Of a stretch of DNA of 64,000 nt, positions 18,592 through 27,966 are shown one piece after another (positions within the stretch are counted from its first letter, which is position 1; every line of letters starts with the position of its first letter). This DNA comes from Paraburkholderia rhizosphaerae (GTDB taxonomy: Bacteria > Pseudomonadota > Gammaproteobacteria > Burkholderiales > Burkholderiaceae). Position numbers and translations under genes: made by a program. The stretch lies in contig NZ_SORE01000012.1 in assembly GCF_004366595.1 (NCBI RefSeq), positions 174,025 through 238,024 of the forward strand, written 5' to 3'. The notes below the pieces were generated by a model that ran no database searches, was not told where the DNA came from, and was given only the letters and a program-made list of their open reading frames with translations.

Positions 18592-19323
18592 TTGACGCCA
18601 ACCCACCGTTTTCGTGAATTCATCGCCGGGGTGCGCGACACGATCCCGATGCTGATCGGCGCCGCGCCGTTCGGCGTAATCTTCGGCACGCTCGTCACGT
18701 CGGGTCCGCTACATCTGTTGCATGGGCAACTGATGTCGCTGACCGTATTCGCCGGCTCCGCGCAATTTATCGCGCTCGGTCTGATCGCCGGGCACGCGAG
18801 CTTGGCGGTGATCTGGGCGACGACGCTTGTCGTCAACCTGCGTCATCTGCTGTATAGCGCAACGCTTGCGCCGTACGTTGCGCACCTTCCGAAGCGCTGG
18901 CGCTGGGCGCTCGGCGGTCTGCTCACCGACGAGGTGTTCGCGGTCGCGTGGGCGCACTACCGGCTGCATCCGGCGGGCGCGGTCGGTCCGTACTACTTTT
19001 TCGGCTCCGGCTTGTCGATGTACCTGAACTGGCAGATCTTCACGCTCGCCGGTCTGCTGTTCGGCGCCGCGTTTCCCGGCCTGCAATCGCTCGGGCTCGA
19101 CTTCGCGATGGTCGCGACATTTATCGCGATCGTCGTGCCGCAACTCGTCGCGCTGCGCTATATCGCGGCCGCCGTCACCGCGGGCGCGCTCGCGTTTTTC
19201 TGGCAGACGTGGCCGTTCAAGCTCGGACTGCTCGGCGCGGTATTCGCGGGGGTCGCGGTCGGCGTATTGCTTTCGCGGCCGCGCGCGCGGCGGCACAGCA
19301 CCAGCAGGGAGATGTCGCGATGA
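18592..19323 (+). CDS. azlC: AzlC family branched-chain amino acid exporter, large subunit
   Basis: A 243-residue inner-membrane protein starting at TTG 18592, supported by a strong SD (GAGGAGGA) 6-12 bases upstream. Typical AzlC segments are PMLIGAAPFGVIFGTL, FAGSAQFIALGLI, NLRHLLYSA and the LTDEVFAV motif. With AzlD it forms a transporter that exports branched-chain amino acids (YgaZH in E. coli). Its TGA overlaps the ATG of azlD. Confidence 0.94.
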   Translation: MTPTHRFREFIAGVRDTIPMLIGAAPFGVIFGTLVTSGPLHLLHGQLMSLTVFAGSAQFIALGLIAGHASLAVIWATTLVVNLRHLLYSATLAPYVAHLPKRWRWALGGLLTDEVFAVAWAHYRLHPAGAVGPYYFFGSGLSMYLNWQIFTLAGLLFGAAFPGLQSLGLDFAMVATFIAIVVPQLVALRYIAAAVTAGALAFFWQTWPFKLGLLGAVFAGVAVGVLLSRPRARRHSTSREMSR

Positions 19324-19643
19324 ACTATCTGCTGTTGATCGGCGGCATGGCGCTGATCACGTGGCTGATCCGCGCCGCGGTGTTCGTGCTCGGCGACCGG
19401 CTGGTGTTTGCGCCGCTCGTGCGCACAGCGCTCGGCTTCGTGCCGGTTACCGTGCTGACCGCGATTATCGTGCCGATGGCGGTGTCGCCGCACGGCGCCG
19501 GGGCCGAACTGACCTGGCGTAATCCACAACTGGTCGGCGCGCTCGCCGCGGTCGCCGTCAGCGCGCGGACAAAACGCCCGCTGCTGACGATCGCAGTCGG
19601 TCTGGCGGTGTTTTTTGTCTGGCAAGGCGTCGTGCTGAAATAG
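19320..19643 (+). CDS. azlD: AzlD family branched-chain amino acid exporter, small subunit
   Basis: A 107-residue protein with four hydrophobic segments, starting inside the azlC stop (ATGA overlap). It has the AzlD pattern TWLIRAAVFVLGDRL and LGFVPVTVLTAIIVPM. It is the small partner of AzlC. Confidence 0.93.
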   Translation: MNYLLLIGGMALITWLIRAAVFVLGDRLVFAPLVRTALGFVPVTVLTAIIVPMAVSPHGAGAELTWRNPQLVGALAAVAVSARTKRPLLTIAVGLAVFFVWQGVVLK

Positions 19644-19840
19644 CCGTAACCTGAGTCCCTCAAGTTTCACTCCCCGCCGCCGTTAAACAATCGAGGTCCG
19701 TTACCCTGGCTAGCTCCCGCGAGCGCCCGGCCAGCGGACTTCGACCGTGCCGCACATCGCTAGACCGCCCTTCTCGCGGGGGCAAACCGCCGCTCTCGCG
19801 TACGCGATGCGCTGCACCGGATGACCAAACGGGATACGAC

Positions 19841-20617
19841 ATGGGGCAAATCACCCTTTCACTGAAGGACGAGACTGTCGTCTCGCTGCGCAAGGATTTC
19901 GACGCGTTTGTGCGCGTCTCGCAGAAGCTCGACTCGCAGTTCGCGACACCTTCGTTCGAAGATTTTCTACGCGCCAAGCTGCTCGACAGCATGGTGCCGC
20001 TGACCGAGCACGCGGTGCAGCGGATGCTACAGGGCGGCCAATACGCATGGGCGAAACGCACGCTCGACAAGGAGTTTCCTGACGTCGTCGCGATTTTGAT
20101 GCGGCAGGCGACGGAATTCGGTTTTGCTTTCGCATCCCGCTCCGAATGGACGCCGGAGGAGCTGGCGAAACAATGCCGCGAATGGGCGACCGCGATCGTC
20201 AACGAGGCGCAGGCGAGCCCGCAATTGATCGACCCGCTGTCCGCACAGATCAAGTCCGCCGCGCAGGACATCCAGGCGGTCGAGGAATCGATGCAGACGC
20301 CCGCATGGCGGCTCGCGGAATCGCTGCGTCAGCGGGTGTATGAAGCGAAGGTCGCATGCGAAACGAGTTTCGGCAGCACCGCGCGCGAAAAGCTCGGCGA
20401 ACTGCGCGGGCTGCTACGTCTCGGCATCACGCATGGGTCGTTTCAGAAGCAGGAAGCGCAGCAGATCATGGAATATCTGCGCCTGCTGAAGCCGGAGATT
20501 TTTGTCGAGGAGCCGTACGACGTGTTCACGCGCCTTGCCGCGTGGCTGCGTAATTTCTTTATGCCGGCGCCGCGTCCGCAGCCCTCCCAGCAACAGCAAC
20601 AGCGGCAGCCGCGCTAA
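19841..20617 (+). CDS. Conserved hypothetical protein, helical with Gln-rich tail
   Basis: A 258-residue soluble-looking protein that I do not recognise as a named family. It is predominantly helical, without signal peptide or membrane segment: a compact N-terminal part (about 1-115), a long charged helical middle (about 120-200, e.g. LAESLRQRVYEAKVACE) and a Pro/Gln tail ending with a QQQQQRQ run. The start at ATG 19841 is the first in frame. Its reading frame and codon use look like those of its neighbours. Neighbours give no functional hint. Confidence 0.75.
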   Translation: MGQITLSLKDETVVSLRKDFDAFVRVSQKLDSQFATPSFEDFLRAKLLDSMVPLTEHAVQRMLQGGQYAWAKRTLDKEFPDVVAILMRQATEFGFAFASRSEWTPEELAKQCREWATAIVNEAQASPQLIDPLSAQIKSAAQDIQAVEESMQTPAWRLAESLRQRVYEAKVACETSFGSTAREKLGELRGLLRLGITHGSFQKQEAQQIMEYLRLLKPEIFVEEPYDVFTRLAAWLRNFFMPAPRPQPSQQQQQRQPR

Positions 20618-20633
20618 ACGGCCGGCCCGCCGC

Positions 20634-23048
20634 TCAGTCCCACATCTTTCTGAGTTTCGCCGCGATCTCGACCTTCGCCTGGGCGGCCGCCGCCAGCCCT
20701 TTCGCGGATGGCGCGGCGGGCACGGGGGCCGGCGGCCATGCATATGCGTCGAACAGCGGCATCAGGTCCGCCGGAATGAAGCGCGTGCGCGACGCCCACA
20801 CGTGCCGGTCGCCGAGATGCGTCTGATTGTGCACATAGAAGCGCTGCGGCACGATCAGATGCAGATCTTCCTTCGCGCGCGTCATCGCGACATAAAGCAG
20901 GCGCCGTTCCTCGTCGATCTCCTCGTCGCTGCCGGTGCCCAGGTCCGACGGAATGCAGCCGTCGACACCGTTCAGCACGAATACGTTGCGCCACTCCTGC
21001 CCTTTCGCTGAGTGGATGGTCGACAGGATCAGATAGTCCTCGTCGAGCAGCGGCACGCCGGACTCGCCGCTCGTCGCGTCCGGCGGATCGAGCGTCAGCT
21101 CGGTCAGGAAGCGTTCGCGCGATGCGTACGTGCCGGCGATGCTTTCCATTTGCAGCAAGTCCGCGTGCCGCACCATCGCATCTTCATGGTTGCGCTCGAG
21201 ATGTGGCTCGTACCAGCGGCGGATCAGTTCGAATTCGGCGGGCCACGGCGTCGCGCGTTCGCCGAGCGTCGACATCAACGCGACGAAGGCCGGCCAGTCT
21301 TCGTGTGCGCGCGCTGGAGGGGTAAAGGCGGCAAGCGCGTGGGCGGTAACGCGGGTTCCGTTTGTGCTATGCAAGGCTGGAATGTCACTTGTGCCATTGG
21401 CGTTGCTTGTGCCGTTGGCGGTGCCGACGCGGCTCGCGTCGTCCACGCCGCCCGCGCCACCCGTACTATGCGCGTCGCCCGTACTGTTCGCGGCGCTGTC
21501 GTCGCCCGCCGCAACAGAAGCGGCCGTCGCCACACCTGCCGCCACATCCAGCACGCGCGCCGCGGTCGCCGGCCCAACGCCCGGCAGCAACTGCACGACG
21601 CGAAAACCCGCGACGCGATCGCGCGGATTCTCCGCCCAGCGCAGCACCGCAAGCACGTCCTTCACATGCACGGAGTCAAGAAATTTGAGTCCGCCGAATT
21701 TGACGAACGGGATATTGCGCCGGGTCAACTCAATCTCGAGCGCGGCGCTATGGTGCGCCGCGCGAAACAGCACCGCCTGCGACTTCAGCTTCACCCCGGC
21801 TTCGCGCGCGGCCAACACCTGCTCGACGACATAACGCGCCTGCGTCGCGTCGTCGGCAACCGTGACGAGGCGCGGCCGCTGTGCGGACGCCTTGTCGGTC
21901 CACAAATTTTTGGTGAAGCGTTCGGACGCGAGCCCGATCACCGCGTTCGACGCGCTGAGAATCGGCTGCGTCGACCGGTAGTTGCGCTCGAGCGTCACCT
22001 GCGTCGCGGGAGGATCGAAATGCGCGGGGAAATCGAGAATATTGCGCACGGTCGCGCCGCGAAACGAATAGATCGACTGCGCGTCGTCGCCGACCACCGT
22101 GAGCCCGCGGCCATCCGGTTTCAGCGCGAGCAGGATCGACGCCTGCAAGCGGTTCGTATCCTGATACTCGTCGACCAGCACGTGATCGAAGCGGCTGGAC
22201 AGGTCCGCGGCGATCGACGGCTCCGCAGCCATATGCGACCAGTAAAGCAGAAGATCGTCATAGTCGAGCACGCTTTGCTTCTGCTTTGCATCGACATACG
22301 CGGCGAATAGCGCGCGCAGGTCCGCCTCCCAGTCGCGGCACCATGGAAACGCGCTATGCAGCACGTCGCCGAGCGACGCGCCGGTATTCACCACGCGCGA
22401 ATAGATCGAAAAACACGTCGACTTCGACGGAAAGCGCCGCTCTTTCGCCGACAGGCCGAGTTCGTGTCGCACGAGGTTCATCAGGTCGGCGGAGTCTTCG
22501 CGATCGTTGATCGTGAAGGTCGGCGCGAGGCCGATCAGGTCCGCATACTCGCGCAGCAAACGCGCGCCGACGCTGTGAAATGTGCCCGACCACGTGAGCC
22601 CTTGCGCGAGCGCCGCGCGTGCGCCGAGTGCTTCACCGGCGATGCGCGTCACGCGGCGCGTCATTTCGTCAGCCGCACGGCGCGAGAACGTGAGCAGCAG
22701 AATGCGGCGCGGATCCGCGCCCTTCACCACCAGATTCGCGACGCGGTGCGCGAGCGTACTGGTCTTGCCGGAACCCGCGCCGGCGATCACAAGCAACGCT
22801 CCAGCCGCACACGTGACATCGTCGGCGCCGTGCTCGACGGCGGCGCGCTGTTGATCGTTGAGTTTCGCCAGCCATGCAGCGATGCCGGGTGCGTCGGCAC
22901 CCGGTGCATTCACGCCCGACGCCAACGTGCTCACATCCGGCGCACCGGCCCCTGATGCATCCGCACCCGGCGCATCGGCCCGGGACGCGGTCGAAGAACC
23001 CACGGATGCGGACAAGGATTCGGACAGGATAGCGGTGGCGGAACGCAC
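20634..23048 (-). CDS. UvrD/Rep-family ATP-dependent DNA helicase
   Basis: An 804-residue superfamily 1A helicase (3'-5'). Visible motifs are Walker A (IAGAGSGKTST), motif II VLVDEYQDTNR, motif III VVGDDAQSIYSFRGA, motif IV ERNYRST, and motifs V/VI (STIHSAKGQEW, LLYVAMTRAKEDL). Unusual parts are an N-terminal Ala/Gly/Pro/Asp repeat (about residues 22-58) and a low-complexity Gly/Asn/Ser/Thr insertion (about 506-562). The GTG start at 23048 lacks a good SD, and a later GTG within the N-terminal repeat is possible. A LexA-like box lies 37 bases upstream. Confidence 0.92.
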   Translation of the reverse strand: MRSATAILSESLSASVGSSTASRADAPGADASGAGAPDVSTLASGVNAPGADAPGIAAWLAKLNDQQRAAVEHGADDVTCAAGALLVIAGAGSGKTSTLAHRVANLVVKGADPRRILLLTFSRRAADEMTRRVTRIAGEALGARAALAQGLTWSGTFHSVGARLLREYADLIGLAPTFTINDREDSADLMNLVRHELGLSAKERRFPSKSTCFSIYSRVVNTGASLGDVLHSAFPWCRDWEADLRALFAAYVDAKQKQSVLDYDDLLLYWSHMAAEPSIAADLSSRFDHVLVDEYQDTNRLQASILLALKPDGRGLTVVGDDAQSIYSFRGATVRNILDFPAHFDPPATQVTLERNYRSTQPILSASNAVIGLASERFTKNLWTDKASAQRPRLVTVADDATQARYVVEQVLAAREAGVKLKSQAVLFRAAHHSAALEIELTRRNIPFVKFGGLKFLDSVHVKDVLAVLRWAENPRDRVAGFRVVQLLPGVGPATAARVLDVAAGVATAASVAAGDDSAANSTGDAHSTGGAGGVDDASRVGTANGTSNANGTSDIPALHSTNGTRVTAHALAAFTPPARAHEDWPAFVALMSTLGERATPWPAEFELIRRWYEPHLERNHEDAMVRHADLLQMESIAGTYASRERFLTELTLDPPDATSGESGVPLLDEDYLILSTIHSAKGQEWRNVFVLNGVDGCIPSDLGTGSDEEIDEERRLLYVAMTRAKEDLHLIVPQRFYVHNQTHLGDRHVWASRTRFIPADLMPLFDAYAWPPAPVPAAPSAKGLAAAAQAKVEIAAKLRKMWD

Positions 23049-23084
23049 GGCGTGCAGATGGAACGGAAGTCAGGGCGACGCATA

Positions 23085-23100
23085 CTGTATATCCATACAA
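23085..23100 (-). promoter_or_regulatory. LexA-like (SOS) box upstream of the UvrD-family helicase
   Basis: CTGTATATCCATACAA fits CTGT-N8-ACAG with one mismatch in the right half, and the left half TACTGTATAT matches the classical consensus fully. It lies 37 bases before the helicase start, where LexA would block transcription. E. coli uvrD is itself a LexA target. Confidence 0.55.
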
Positions 23101-23166
23101 TGTACGGCGGCAAGCGCCCTTTTTTTATCGCGCTTCACCGCCCTATGGGGACGCGCCAGCTAATGC

Positions 23167-23598
23167 TCAGTGCCTGTTTTCATCGTCCGGCACCTGCACA
23201 CCTTGGCCCGACTGCGTCTGACTCTTCAGCCTGTTCGTCGCGGCCTGCCGGTCCGCCTGTCGATTGGCGTTCGCGTTGTTCATCTGGGCCTTGCGCTGCG
23301 CGTTCGCGCCTTTCTTCGCATCGTGGTATTCGGTGTTGGCCTTTGCATCGGCATCGCGCTTTTGCACGAGCGGGTCCGGCGGCGCCGGGGCCGTCAACGT
23401 CTGTCGCGACTGTGCTTGCGGCGGCGCAGGGGCCGGCATCTGCACACCTTGCGCGGCCGGCGCGCTCGGCGGCGCGGTTTGCTGCGCCACAGGCGCCTGC
23501 GGTACGGCCGGCGCTTGCGTGGAAGTCTGCGCAATGGCGGCCGCCGTGCCCAGCGCGGCAATCGAGCCGCCGATCAGCAGCGAACGTAGCGGTTTCAT
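23167..23598 (-). CDS. Secreted Ala/Pro/Gln-rich hypothetical protein
   Basis: A 143-residue protein with a clear signal peptide (MKPLRSLLIGGSIAALG..., cleavage after AIAQ near residue 24), an Ala/Pro/Gln-rich segment (about 25-75) and a charged C-terminal part rich in Asn, Ala, Gln and Arg (NAQRKAQMNNANANRQ). The start codon at 23598 is preceded by AGAGAGGATC. Similar small periplasmic proteins are frequent in Burkholderiaceae; no function is known to me. Confidence 0.75.
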   Translation of the reverse strand: MKPLRSLLIGGSIAALGTAAAIAQTSTQAPAVPQAPVAQQTAPPSAPAAQGVQMPAPAPPQAQSRQTLTAPAPPDPLVQKRDADAKANTEYHDAKKGANAQRKAQMNNANANRQADRQAATNRLKSQTQSGQGVQVPDDENRH

Positions 23599-23933
23599 GG
23601 CGATCCTCTCTGAAGATTGTTAGCCTGACGTGGCTCAACGAAGCCAGCACGACACACGGGCATGTGCGCTCAGCTCATGCGAAACGCAGCACGTTATCCC
23701 GAAGACCCTGGTTTTTTGAGAGAGGTTCGTCAAAAATCGTCGTTGTTACGTACAGTTTCATTTCCTGACATCTGCATAACATTCAGATATCGGCGAGCCC
23801 TCGGCGCACCCGCAGCCTCTCCGTCCAGAACCGGGGCGACGTGACGAACGCTTTGGCTTATGATGCGAATCCCTTTCCGTTCGTTTCGCGCGCGCACTGC
23901 TGCATCGTTCAGCGCGCGAAGGCCGCAACCGCC

Positions 23934-24152
23934 ATGCCCAACCTCGATTTCACCCTGACCGGCGACTACGTCGAATTGCACAATCTGCTGAAGCTGACCG
24001 GTCTCGCGGACAGCGGCGGGTCTGCAAAGGCGCTGGTCGCATCCGGCGCCGTGACCGTCGATGGCCAGGTCGAACTACGCAAAACGTGCAAGATCCGCGC
24101 GGGCCAGGCCGTGCTGCTCGGCGATACCCGCATCGCCGTCCACGAAGCATGA
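23934..24152 (+). CDS. S4-domain RNA-binding protein (YbcJ-like)
   Basis: A 72-residue protein formed almost entirely by an S4 domain: YVELHNLLKLTGLADSGGSA, then ALVASGAVTVDGQVELRKTCKIRAGQ. This matches the small YbcJ/RNA-binding S4 family. The ATG at 23934 gives the usual family length; an upstream in-frame start at 23841 would add 31 unrelated residues. Confidence 0.88.
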   Translation: MPNLDFTLTGDYVELHNLLKLTGLADSGGSAKALVASGAVTVDGQVELRKTCKIRAGQAVLLGDTRIAVHEA

Positions 24153-24308
24153 ACGCACCCCATCGCGCACGCACCGCTCGGCCGAAAGGCCCCGAAAAAC
24201 GCGCCTGCTGATCGACAGCCGCCACGCGACGCAATAAGCTGTTCGTTTTAACAAAAACATTACATGCGGCGCACGCATTGCCGTGCGGCGCCGCGCCGGC
24301 ATGCCGCC

Positions 24309-25736
24309 ATGTCCCAACAAACCGGTCTCTCCCGCCTGCTTGCCGCGCCGCCGTCGCTGACACGCCACGCGGCCGACACCGCGCGTCTCGCGGCGCCGCT
24401 CGCAATCGCGCAACTGTCGCAGATGGCGATGAGCGTCACCGACACCGTGCTGCTCGGTTCGCTCGGCCCGGACGCGCTCGCGGCGGGCGGCCTCGGCGCG
24501 AACCTGTTCTTCGTCGTGGTGACGCTGCTGCAGGGCGTGCTGACTTCCGTCAGCGTCAGCGTCGCGCATGCGCGCGGCGCGCAGGCGGACGACCGCGTGC
24601 CGGACATCTACTGGACCGGCTTTGCGCTGTCGATGCTGCTGGCTGTGCCAGCCTTCGTGCTGCTGTCGTTCGCCACACCAATCCTGACCACCTTCGGCGA
24701 ACCCACGGTGCTCGCGCAGCACATCGGCGAGTACTGCGCGGTGCTGCGCTGGGGCGCGCCCGCGAGCCTGATCGGCGTCGGGCTGATGCGCTCGTTTCTG
24801 CCGGCGATCGGCGCGGCGAAGCGTCTGTTGTGGGTGTCGCTCGGCAGCGTCGTGTTCAACGGGTTTCTGAACTATGGGCTGATTCATGGCGCGTATGGAT
24901 TGCCGCGCCTAGGCTTTCTCGGTTCGGCCGTCGCGACAACGGTCACGATCTGGCTTTCCGCGTTGATGCTGATGGCGTTGCTGCATCTGCGGCCGCGCTA
25001 CCGGCACTTCGTCGCCGCGGTGCGGCCGAACGTGCCGCTGATGGGCGAGCTATTCGGCATCGGCTGGCCCGTCGCGATCACCTATGGCGTCGAATCGCTG
25101 CTCTTTCTCGCGACCGGGCTGACGGTGGGTCTGTTCGGAGAATCGCAGCTTGCCGCGCATCAGATCGCGCTGAACGTCGCGTCGGTGTCGTTTATGGTGC
25201 CGCTTGCGATCGGCCAGGCGGCGAACGTGCGGGTCGGCTACTGGTCCGGTGCGGGCCTGCCGCTCGAGGCGCGCCATGCGGGTTTCGTCGCACTCGGACT
25301 CGGTGTCGGTTTCATGTCGCTATCCGGACTCGTGATGGTCGCCGCGCCGCATTGGATCGTCGGCCTGTACCTGCATCTGGACGATCCCGCCAATGCGCGC
25401 ACGGTTGCGCTCGCGAGTTCGCTGCTCGGTGTCGCAGCCATTTTCCAGATCGTCGACGGCATGCAGACGGTCGGCTCCGGGTGTCTGCGCGGGCTCAAGG
25501 ACACCCGCGTGCCGATGCTGGTCGCGACCTTCGGCTACTGGGGCATCGGTTTTCCGACCGGCTACCTGCTCGCGTTTCACTTCGACCTGGGCGCGCGCGG
25601 ACTGTGGTGGGGTCTCGCCGCGGGGCTCGCGAGCGTCGCGTTGCTGATGACGCTGCGCTTTCACTGGAAGAGCGCGAAATATATTGCGTCGCATGCGCAG
25701 ATCGCCGCGCATCGAAGCGCGTCGGCGCAGCAGTAG
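24309..25736 (+). CDS. MATE-family efflux transporter (NorM type)
   Basis: A 475-residue exporter with twelve hydrophobic segments arranged as two MatE halves. Recognisable pieces are APLAIAQLSQMAMSVTDTVLLG, then GLGVGFMSLSG and the second-half SFMVPLAIGQAANVRVG. It would export cationic drugs or metabolites in exchange for Na+ or H+. ATG 24309 gives a typical N-terminus; ATG 24264 would add 15 mostly basic residues. Confidence 0.92.
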   Translation: MSQQTGLSRLLAAPPSLTRHAADTARLAAPLAIAQLSQMAMSVTDTVLLGSLGPDALAAGGLGANLFFVVVTLLQGVLTSVSVSVAHARGAQADDRVPDIYWTGFALSMLLAVPAFVLLSFATPILTTFGEPTVLAQHIGEYCAVLRWGAPASLIGVGLMRSFLPAIGAAKRLLWVSLGSVVFNGFLNYGLIHGAYGLPRLGFLGSAVATTVTIWLSALMLMALLHLRPRYRHFVAAVRPNVPLMGELFGIGWPVAITYGVESLLFLATGLTVGLFGESQLAAHQIALNVASVSFMVPLAIGQAANVRVGYWSGAGLPLEARHAGFVALGLGVGFMSLSGLVMVAAPHWIVGLYLHLDDPANARTVALASSLLGVAAIFQIVDGMQTVGSGCLRGLKDTRVPMLVATFGYWGIGFPTGYLLAFHFDLGARGLWWGLAAGLASVALLMTLRFHWKSAKYIASHAQIAAHRSASAQQ

Positions 25737-26320
25737 TCCCGCGGTTCGACCGCTAGTTCGACCGCCAGTCCGATCCGCCAGTCGTGTTCGTTTCCCGCAA
25801 CGGCCTTCACGGGTCGTTGCGCATTCAACTAACGATGACGACGCGCAACCCCGATTGCGCGTCCGCCAATTGCCCAGGTCTGCATACGTTCGCCGCCAGG
25901 TTTGCCGCTACCTGCGCTGCACCCGGTTCGCACTCCAGCACGCAACCCGCCCGGCATCATCGTCGAGCGCCACGGTGCGGTGCTTCGGCAAACGCGAAGG
26001 AGGATCGCGAAGCCCGGTCGACGTCCATCGCACAGCAACACGTCGACGCTCTCCCGTCGGCAAACGCTTGCTATCTTGCCGCCCCGGTTTGCCGATTTTT
26101 CGTAGAATGGCCTTCCCAACGTAAGGCCTCGCATCGCCAGGCGTTTGCGCGATGTCCAATCGGGAGGAACAGTGTGCCGACGTATCACCGTGATGATCGC
26201 GATGCTTCGCTATACCGCGCGTGGCCCGCGCTTTCTGTTTTTGCTCTGTTCACCCGTCCGTTCGTCTCGTTTCGTTCCGTCTTTTTTTCCGCGTGTGGTG
26301 CGCCACGCACCGCATCCCGC
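25737..26320. other. Intergenic region upstream of the phospholipase-D-family gene
   Basis: 584 bases without a recognisable gene. The frame of the downstream gene is open through much of it, but the encoded sequence has no conserved feature. A good SD (GGAGGA, 26163-26168) precedes two overlapping GTG codons at 26172 and 26174. The first would give a 58-residue basic peptide ending at 26345; the second is in frame with the downstream gene. Confidence 0.5.
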
Positions 26321-27919
26321 ATGCTGCCCCGCGCGACGTTCGTAATCGCCGCGGCGGCGGCCGTCACCGCGATAAGCGGCTGCGCGACACGTCCGCCCGC
26401 TTCATCGCTCGACCGGCCGGTCACGCATGCACTGCCGCAATCCGCCGCGACGCCGCTCGCCGCCGCGCTGGCCGCACCCGAAGCGGCCCATCCCGACGAG
26501 TCGGGTTTCCGCGTGTTGCCCAATGGCACCGAAGCGCTGCAGATGCGCATCGCGCTCGCGCGCGCCGCGACTCAAACCCTCGACATGCAGTACTACATCG
26601 CAAATGAGGACACCACCGGCAAGCTGCTGCTCGCGGCCGCGCTCTATGCGGCCGACCATGGCGTGCGCGTGCGGATGCTGGTCGACGACCTGAATTTCAA
26701 GGACCTCGACGATGTGATGGCCGCGCTCAACACGCATCCGAACATCGAGATTCGCGTATTCAATCCGTTCGGCGGCGCGCAAAGCAGCCTGTATCAGCGC
26801 ACGTCGAATATCTTCACGCAGATCGGCAGCTTCACGCGCCGCATGCACAACAAGGCGATGATCGCCGACAACCAGCTCGCGATTGTCGGCGGCCGCAATC
26901 TCGGCGACGAGTACTTCAGCGCGAGCCCGACGCTGCAGTTCCGCGACATCGACGTGCTCGCCGCCGGCCCGGTTACCGCGCACATCTCCGCGAGCTTCGA
27001 CGAATACTGGAACGACAGTAGCGCGTATCCGCTGCGCGCGTTAAACAAGCAGAAATTCGACCCCAAGCAGCTTGATGAGACACGCGACGCATTGCGCAAG
27101 CATTGGCACGACAACGCGGACCCGTACAACGCGAAGCCGTTGAACGCGACTCCGCTCGCCGCGCAGATCGAAAAAGACGAACTCGGCCTCACGTGGGCGC
27201 ATGCGGAATTCAACGCCGATTCACCGGCAAAGGTGCGTGAGCCGGTCGACGATTACCAAAGCCCGGTGATCGCACGCATTCGCGATCTGGTCGACCATGC
27301 GCGGCACGAAGTGCTGATCACGTCGCCGTACTTTGTGCCGCACGATGCGGGCGTCAAGGTGCTGTCCGACGTCGCCGCGCGCGGCGTCAAGGTGAAGGTG
27401 CTGACCAACTCCCTTGCCGCAACCGACGCGGTCGCGGTGCAGGCCGGCTATAGCCCGTATCGGGAGCCGCTGCTGCGGGCCGGGGTCCAGTTGTACGAGT
27501 TCAAACCGGTCCAGCAGGAAAGCGTGCGCACCGGCATGTTCGGTTCGCGCTCGCGCGCGAGCCTGCACGCGAAGACACTCGTATTCGATCGCAACACGCT
27601 GGTGATCGGCTCGATGAATCTCGATCCACGCTCCGCGCATCTGAACACCGAACTGGGGCTCGTCATCTACAGCGCGCCGCTCGCCGCACAGGTCGCCGAA
27701 CTGTTCGACCGCGTGACCGGACCGCAATCGAGCTACCACGTGACACTTGCCGATCCGTCGACTTACTTCTTCCGCGGGTCCGCGAGCCATTCCGATCTCG
27801 AGTGGACCGACGAGGAAGATGGCCATCTCGTCACCTACTCCGTCGATCCCAACGCTGGTCTCTACCGGAATGTGCTGACAGGTTTATTCTTGCTGTTGCC
27901 AGTCGACGAGCAGCTTTAA
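26321..27919 (+). CDS. Phospholipase D-family lipoprotein (cardiolipin-synthase-like)
   Basis: A 532-residue protein with a lipoprotein signal (TFVIAAAAAVTAISGC, lipobox ISGC) and two HKD motifs: HNKAMIADNQLAIVGGRN and HAKTLVFDRNTLVIGSMNLD. The spacing of the two PLDc domains is that of the cardiolipin synthase / phospholipase D family, acting in the periplasm on phospholipid head groups. The start at 26321 is chosen because it places the lipobox Cys at about residue 22. An SD-preceded GTG at 26174 would bury the signal 49 residues further in. Confidence 0.88.
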   Translation: MLPRATFVIAAAAAVTAISGCATRPPASSLDRPVTHALPQSAATPLAAALAAPEAAHPDESGFRVLPNGTEALQMRIALARAATQTLDMQYYIANEDTTGKLLLAAALYAADHGVRVRMLVDDLNFKDLDDVMAALNTHPNIEIRVFNPFGGAQSSLYQRTSNIFTQIGSFTRRMHNKAMIADNQLAIVGGRNLGDEYFSASPTLQFRDIDVLAAGPVTAHISASFDEYWNDSSAYPLRALNKQKFDPKQLDETRDALRKHWHDNADPYNAKPLNATPLAAQIEKDELGLTWAHAEFNADSPAKVREPVDDYQSPVIARIRDLVDHARHEVLITSPYFVPHDAGVKVLSDVAARGVKVKVLTNSLAATDAVAVQAGYSPYREPLLRAGVQLYEFKPVQQESVRTGMFGSRSRASLHAKTLVFDRNTLVIGSMNLDPRSAHLNTELGLVIYSAPLAAQVAELFDRVTGPQSSYHVTLADPSTYFFRGSASHSDLEWTDEEDGHLVTYSVDPNAGLYRNVLTGLFLLLPVDEQL

Positions 27920-27966
27920 CGGTACGCGACGCGCGCCGTCGCCATTCATTCAAGCGGAGTGAAATC

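Noticed and set aside
21012..22310. A 432-codon plus-strand open frame opposite the helicase gene
   Set aside because: Arg-rich with no recognisable family. The minus strand has all helicase motifs.
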